Origin: Chloroflexota bacterium | GTDB taxonomy: Bacteria > Chloroflexota > Dehalococcoidia > Lucifugimonadales > Lucifugimonadaceae | Reading direction: 5' to 3' | Length of the DNA: 64,000 nt | Assembly: GCA_013204555.1 (NCBI GenBank) | Contig: JABMNO010000032.1 | Coordinates: 1-64,000, forward strand | In this document: one piece after another, positions 60,146 to 64,000 of the stretch | Position numbering within the stretch: the stretch's first letter is position 1 | Layout: each line of letters begins with the position of its first letter | Notes under the pieces: model-generated | Databases searched by the model: none | What the model was told of the DNA's origin: nothing | The model's input: only the letters and a program-made list of their open reading frames with translations | Made by a program: the position numbers and the translations under genes

Positions 60146-61233
60146 TGGCAAGCACGAACGATCTCGACCCGATGTCACCTCTCCTGGAGATGAGTGATGT
60201 CTGCGTCACTTACTCTGGAGCCTCCAACCCCACCCTGGACGGGATGAACCTGACCGTCAGGCAGGGCGAATTTCTGGCGATTCTTGGGCAGAGCGGATCA
60301 GGAAAGACAACAGCCTTGCGGGCGATAGCCGGATTCGAGCGCATCGAGCGTGGACAGCTCGCTATCGGCGGCAAAGTCGTTGCCGATGCCCACACCCATG
60401 TCAAACCTGAAAATCGGCGAGTGGGCATGGTCTTCCAGGACTACGCTCTATTCCCGCACCTGTCCGTGATGGACAACGTCGCATTTGGTGTTCGAGATTC
60501 CGGTAGCAACGGAAAAGCCAACATCTCTCAGGCCCTTGAGATGGTTGGGCTTTCCGGGTACGAACATCGATATCCCCATGAGCTATCGGGGGGCCAGCAA
60601 CAGCGGGTGGCGCTTGCCAGATCCCTTGCGCCAGACCCGGTGATACTGCTGCTTGACGAGCCGTTCTCCAACCTTGACCGCCAACTCCGAGGGACGTTGC
60701 GGCGGGACGTGCGGGAAATTGTGCAGAGCCATGGAACCACCGCTGTACTTGTGACGCATGACCGAGAAGAAGCGCTTGGAATGGCTGATCGCGTCGCAAT
60801 AATGGACTCCGGACGCGTCCTCCAAATTGGCCAACCAGTTGATCTGTATACAAACGCAAATAGCTCCCAGGTTGCCCAACTTATCGCGCCATCCAACACG
60901 GTCCGAGGCCGGATTGCGGGACCGTATGTGGACACAGAAGCGGGCCGATTCCGTTACCGCTCTCCAACCGGAGCACTGGGTAACGGCGTGTTTGTAGACG
61001 CCGTTCTGCGCGCACACGATCTTGAGTTGGGACCTTGGGAAGGCGGCGGTGCGGTGCGGACTGTTAGTTATCGCGAATACCAGGGAGAGTTCACTGAGTA
61101 CGGAATTGAGCTGCCATCACAGAGGCGGATCTACGTGCGTCGCCGATCCATCGCACCTCTCGAGATTGGAAGTCGAGTCGTGATCACCGCTCCGTTTGAT
61201 CGTCCTGTGCTTGTGTATCCGGAGCAGCTGTAG
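60145..61233 (+). CDS. fbpC: Ferric iron ABC transporter ATP-binding protein
   Basis: An ABC ATPase of 362 residues: Walker A LGQSGSGKTTALRAIAGFER, Q-loop VFQDYALFPHLSV, signature LSGGQQQRVALARSL, Walker B LLLDEPFSNLD and switch TAVLVTHDREEALGMADRV. A C-terminal TOBE-type regulatory domain follows (about 235-362, NTVRGRIAGPYV onward). Together with the two preceding genes it completes a ferric-iron importer. Its last 50 bases overlap the convergent MFS gene. Confidence 0.92.
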   Translation: MASTNDLDPMSPLLEMSDVCVTYSGASNPTLDGMNLTVRQGEFLAILGQSGSGKTTALRAIAGFERIERGQLAIGGKVVADAHTHVKPENRRVGMVFQDYALFPHLSVMDNVAFGVRDSGSNGKANISQALEMVGLSGYEHRYPHELSGGQQQRVALARSLAPDPVILLLDEPFSNLDRQLRGTLRRDVREIVQSHGTTAVLVTHDREEALGMADRVAIMDSGRVLQIGQPVDLYTNANSSQVAQLIAPSNTVRGRIAGPYVDTEAGRFRYRSPTGALGNGVFVDAVLRAHDLELGPWEGGGAVRTVSYREYQGEFTEYGIELPSQRRIYVRRRSIAPLEIGSRVVITAPFDRPVLVYPEQL

Positions 61234-62551
61234 CCCGGGCCAGACTCTGCGTCTGTCGCAAGCGCGCTGCCACCCTTCCGGGGCGTTCAAGCGTCAGTAC
61301 CAGCGGTATCGCCAGGGTCAGTATGGCAGCGAGTATGAAAAAGCCTGGCCTGTATGTATCCATCACGTCAAACGTCACCCCAACGAACACAGGGCCAATC
61401 GCACCGAATCCTGCGCTAACAGTGCTGGTGATACCGACGATAGACGCGTAATTGCGGCGACCGAAGTAGTCGGCCAGCATCGATAGTCTGAGCGGTATCG
61501 AAGAGCCGAAACCAACTCCAAAGCCCAGCGCGAAAAACGGCAGCGTCACGAACAGTGGCAGCGTAAATCCAAAGACGTCAGAGTGGGTCAGGGCAAGTGA
61601 AAATGTGCCGAGGGACTGAATACAGAACGCACCGGCAAATAACAGACGGTTATCTACCCGTGTGCTGAGAACCCCAATTCCCAATCGTCCAATGAAATCC
61701 CCAACTGCGACCATCGCAATAGCAATGCCTGCAAGCGTCAAGCTGACGTCAAATGATTCCAATGCTGTGATGTGAAGCAAGTTAGTAGAGGAGACAAGTT
61801 GGCCAAAGCTTGCGGCAATAGAGAATTGCCAGAAAAATCGTGTGTGCATCACCTGACGCACCGTGAAGCTCGGTTCCCGAATGACCACAGCTTTACCGGT
61901 CGCTTCGTCGATCTGAGACACCCCGTCTGGCATCTGGCCGTAGTCTTCCGGGCGGGTTCGCATGAAATATGCGGCCGGAAAACCTACCACCCAGAAACCC
62001 ACACCGACGGCCATCAGAACGTCACGCCAACCCCAGGCTTCAATGGAAAGCACAAGTACCGGAACCAGGAATCCGCCTACACCGGTGCAGGCCATCAAGA
62101 TCGCGAGCGCCTTTGACCGTTTCTTGATGAACCAGTTGCCAACCGTTGAGACAAGCACAATGAACGTGCCGAATGACATCCCAATGGTCAAGAGCGCCAT
62201 CGCTGCATAGAACTGCCAGAGCGACTGGACCTGGCTCATCAGAATAAAGGCAGTTCCGGTGACCGCTATTCCGGCCGCCATCACACGGCGTGGTCCATAT
62301 CTGTTGATGATCGTCCCCACGAACGGGGAGATCATCCCTCCCTCCGTTCGCTGCAGGGAAAGTGCGCCGGCCGTGGCGCCGGCACTCCAGTTAAACGTGT
62401 CGACTATCGGCCCGAAGAAAGCGGCAAATCCGCGCCAGAAGACTGCCGATGCATAGCCCTGAACCAGGCCGCCAGCAGCGACGACCCACCAGCCGTAAAA
62501 GATCCCTCGCACGCTAAGAGGCCCCCTGTTGACCTTCCAGAATCCTGTCAA
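61184..62551 (-). CDS. Major facilitator superfamily transporter
   Basis: A 455-residue MFS protein with about twelve hydrophobic segments. The N-terminal half begins GIFYGWWVVAAGGLVQGYAS, with GAT-type helix SAGATAGALSLQRTEGGMIS, and the A-loop region reads GTIINRYGPRRVMAAG. A long central loop separates the halves. The pattern resembles the monocarboxylate/oxalate-formate group of MFS carriers, so an organic acid is a fair guess, but the substrate is not determinable. Its start overlaps the upstream hydrolase end by 38 bases; its 3' end overlaps fbpC by 50 bases. It is likely co-transcribed with the hydrolase. Confidence 0.87.
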   Translation of the reverse strand: MTGFWKVNRGPLSVRGIFYGWWVVAAGGLVQGYASAVFWRGFAAFFGPIVDTFNWSAGATAGALSLQRTEGGMISPFVGTIINRYGPRRVMAAGIAVTGTAFILMSQVQSLWQFYAAMALLTIGMSFGTFIVLVSTVGNWFIKKRSKALAILMACTGVGGFLVPVLVLSIEAWGWRDVLMAVGVGFWVVGFPAAYFMRTRPEDYGQMPDGVSQIDEATGKAVVIREPSFTVRQVMHTRFFWQFSIAASFGQLVSSTNLLHITALESFDVSLTLAGIAIAMVAVGDFIGRLGIGVLSTRVDNRLLFAGAFCIQSLGTFSLALTHSDVFGFTLPLFVTLPFFALGFGVGFGSSIPLRLSMLADYFGRRNYASIVGITSTVSAGFGAIGPVFVGVTFDVMDTYRPGFFILAAILTLAIPLVLTLERPGRVAARLRQTQSLARATAAPDTQAQDDQTER

Positions 62552-63473
62552 AGAACGGGTTCACTGCATCGGCGAATCCAGCGGGGTTATCGCCCGGCAC
62601 CAGATGCGCGGCGTTCTCAACAACAGCGAGTTCGGCAGTGGGCACGCGATCTAATACGGCCTGGGCGGCGGCTGGAGTTAGCACGTCGCTCTTCGCCCCT
62701 CTGACCAGAAGCGTCGGGCACTTCACGCGGTCCATGAACGTCCAAAGAACTTCAGTCGTGAACGACGGGTCTTTAGGGCGCTCCTGGCGAAGTACTTTGT
62801 CGTACTTCCAGGTCCATCGACCATCCGGCAACTCCTTCGCAGCTCGTCTAACACTCCCGCGAATCTGCTCTATTGGTCGAAGCTTCCGAGTGTACTTGGC
62901 AACGTGGGCCACCAGGTCATCGAATGAATCCCACTCATCCTGACCGGTCACGAAATCGCGTATCCGTGATGAACCACTTAGATTCAAATCTGGAGCTGCA
63001 TCAACAACAACCATTGAGCGGACGACCGAAGGGTGGTCTGCGGCGTATACAAATGCAACCCTTCCGCCGAGCGAGAGGCCACAAATGCTGAGGTCTTTCA
63101 GCCCAAGTTCTTCGATAAAGGCAGCTACATCAGCAACATAGTTGGATAGCAGATAATTGCCGTCAGGCGCCCAATCGGAATCTCCGTGCCCTCTCAGGTC
63201 AAGGGAGATCACATGGAAACGGTCTCTGAGACCGAGCGACGCAAAGTCGAATGAGTGAGCCTGCTGGGCAAATCCGTGCAGGAATAGAAGCGGGGGTAAG
63301 TGTTTATTGCCCCAATCAAGGTAATGGAACTTGAATCCGTCTATTGAAATTTCTTCATCAACAGGCTCAGCCGGTGCGGTGATATTGAGTCCTGCGGACT
63401 TCGCCGCGTCCAGCAGCGGCATTCCGTACATTGAGCTACTGGGCAATGATGGCTCAGAATTCGACTCCGCCAA
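62514..63473 (-). CDS. Alpha/beta hydrolase
   Basis: A 319-residue alpha/beta-hydrolase fold protein. The oxyanion strand is PLLFLHGFAQQAHSFDF, followed by SLDLRGHGDSDW. The nucleophile elbow is CGLSLGG with Ser134, the acid is likely Asp in RGAKSDVLTPAAA, and the base His is in ENAAHLVPGDNP. A cap of about 60 residues lies between strands 6 and 7. Substrates could be esters, lactones or C-C bonds of ring-fission products. The ATG at 63473 leads a ~40-residue N-terminal arm before the fold; ATGs at 63431 and 63422 are alternatives. Its 3' end overlaps the MFS gene. Confidence 0.85.
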   Translation of the reverse strand: MAESNSEPSLPSSSMYGMPLLDAAKSAGLNITAPAEPVDEEISIDGFKFHYLDWGNKHLPPLLFLHGFAQQAHSFDFASLGLRDRFHVISLDLRGHGDSDWAPDGNYLLSNYVADVAAFIEELGLKDLSICGLSLGGRVAFVYAADHPSVVRSMVVVDAAPDLNLSGSSRIRDFVTGQDEWDSFDDLVAHVAKYTRKLRPIEQIRGSVRRAAKELPDGRWTWKYDKVLRQERPKDPSFTTEVLWTFMDRVKCPTLLVRGAKSDVLTPAAAQAVLDRVPTAELAVVENAAHLVPGDNPAGFADAVNPFFDRILEGQQGAS

Positions 63474-63505
63474 AAAACGACTCCAAAAAACGACTGATGC
63501 TAGTG

Positions 63506-64000
63506 ATGGGGCCTAAGCATATTCCTTCGTATATTTCTTGGGGGAAATCTGGCAGCGGAATCCTGTTCCTCATTGCTCTGGCGGCAGGTCTATTCCTACT
63601 CACAGCCTGCGGCAGGCCTGATGGAACAACAGCAGTTTCACCAGATGCTCTACCTGCACGAATAGACACACCCACCACGACTGCTCCCCCAACGCCGACC
63701 GTAGTGCCGCTCCCAATCCGGAAATCGACTGAGGTCGACGTTATTCGGGCTCAGAGGTTAATGCGACAGTCGTTCGACTTCTACACGGGAGCAAACGCCA
63801 TCGCGATTGAGGAGGCGGGAAATCTGGGAGTCCAGGAATCCATCATTCCGCTTATCGAGCTATCCCGATTCGTATTTGAAGATCACACCGTCAATCTGCT
63901 AGGTGAAGCACTTCAGAAGCTGACCGGCGAGTCCATTGGTGGATCAGAGTGGGACAAGTGGTATCAGTGGCTGGGCGATCACCCGGAACTTGAGCCACTA
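63506..64000 (+). CDS. Predicted lipoprotein, truncated at the window edge
   Basis: An open frame that runs off the right edge. It encodes a hydrophobic helix and lipobox LFLLTACGRP, with the lipid-bearing Cys at residue 35 from the ATG at 63506, then a Thr/Pro-rich linker, then a helical start RAQRLMRQSFDFYTGANAIA and EWDKWYQWLGDHPEL. ATGs at 63497 and 63449 are also in frame. I prefer 63506, because the signal length then matches other lipoproteins here and it avoids the divergent hydrolase gene. The visible part resembles the N-terminal helical region of some Chloroflexota secreted proteins, but the main domain is outside the window, so no function is given. Confidence 0.7.
   Translation, partial: MGPKHIPSYISWGKSGSGILFLIALAAGLFLLTACGRPDGTTAVSPDALPARIDTPTTTAPPTPTVVPLPIRKSTEVDVIRAQRLMRQSFDFYTGANAIAIEEAGNLGVQESIIPLIELSRFVFEDHTVNLLGEALQKLTGESIGGSEWDKWYQWLGDHPELEPL

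Overview
The window looks like chromosomal core sequence from a bacterium of the phylum Chloroflexota, most plausibly the SAR202/Dehalococcoidia-like marine lineages. That placement is an inference from general character: moderately high GC, several TTG/GTG starts, lipoproteins with long Pro/Thr linkers, tandem D-aminoacylase-type amidohydrolases, a DRTGG protein, a Cys-type CcmE and a short EF-Ts. There is no rRNA, prophage, IS transposase or CRISPR array. A truncated tRNA-Phe lies at the left edge and a truncated lipoprotein gene at the right edge.

Layout. 1-7.2 kb: tRNA-Phe, a DRTGG/BioD-like protein, PcrA helicase, then a compact lipid module of two MaoC hot-dog proteins and a tandem-SDR protein. 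7.4-12.8 kb: response regulator, VIT1-type metal transporter, acetyltransferases, a penicillin-acylase-family hydrolase and a Nudix hydrolase. 13-16 kb: two-subunit 2-oxoacid:ferredoxin oxidoreductase behind a clear promoter and before a strong terminator. 16-20.6 kb: ECF sigma factor divergent from a zinc-finger anti-sigma candidate, then ccmABCDE for heme delivery to c-type cytochromes, with a miniature inverted-repeat element between ccmB and ccmC. 20.7-26 kb: three amidohydrolases and a divergent FAH-family hydrolase. 26.3-27.2 kb: CcdA, which fits the cytochrome c theme.

27.7-43.3 kb is a housekeeping superoperon-like run on the plus strand: rpsB-tsf-pyrH-frr-uppS-cdsA-dxr-rseP-ispG-proS, a convergent MtnX-like phosphatase, then nusA-ylxR-infB. 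It couples translation, UMP kinase, undecaprenyl and phospholipid synthesis, and the MEP isoprenoid pathway. Both rpsB and nusA carry a terminator-like hairpin a few bases after the apparent promoter, suggesting attenuation.

43.4-54.9 kb: a two-domain rRNA-type methyltransferase, Nfu plus LipA (Fe-S donor beside its likely client), an RlmD/TrmA-type methyltransferase, Maf, TatB-like and TatC with a convergent TatA, LexA, an LTD lipoprotein, S20, Rel, and a HypE-like protein. 54.9-57 kb: two related lipoproteins of unknown function. 57.3-61.2 kb: a complete ferric-iron ABC importer (binding lipoprotein, fused permease, ATPase). 61.2-64 kb: an MFS transporter, an alpha/beta hydrolase and the truncated lipoprotein.

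Several families of short palindromic intergenic repeats are scattered through the window. The most notable items are the MFE-2-like R-specific beta-oxidation cassette, the leader terminators of nusA and rpsB, the miniature element inside the ccm cluster, the methyltransferase with RsmC-like domains in reversed order, and the paired lipoproteins sharing an unrecognised Cys/His module. Functions are read from motifs; no database search was possible.
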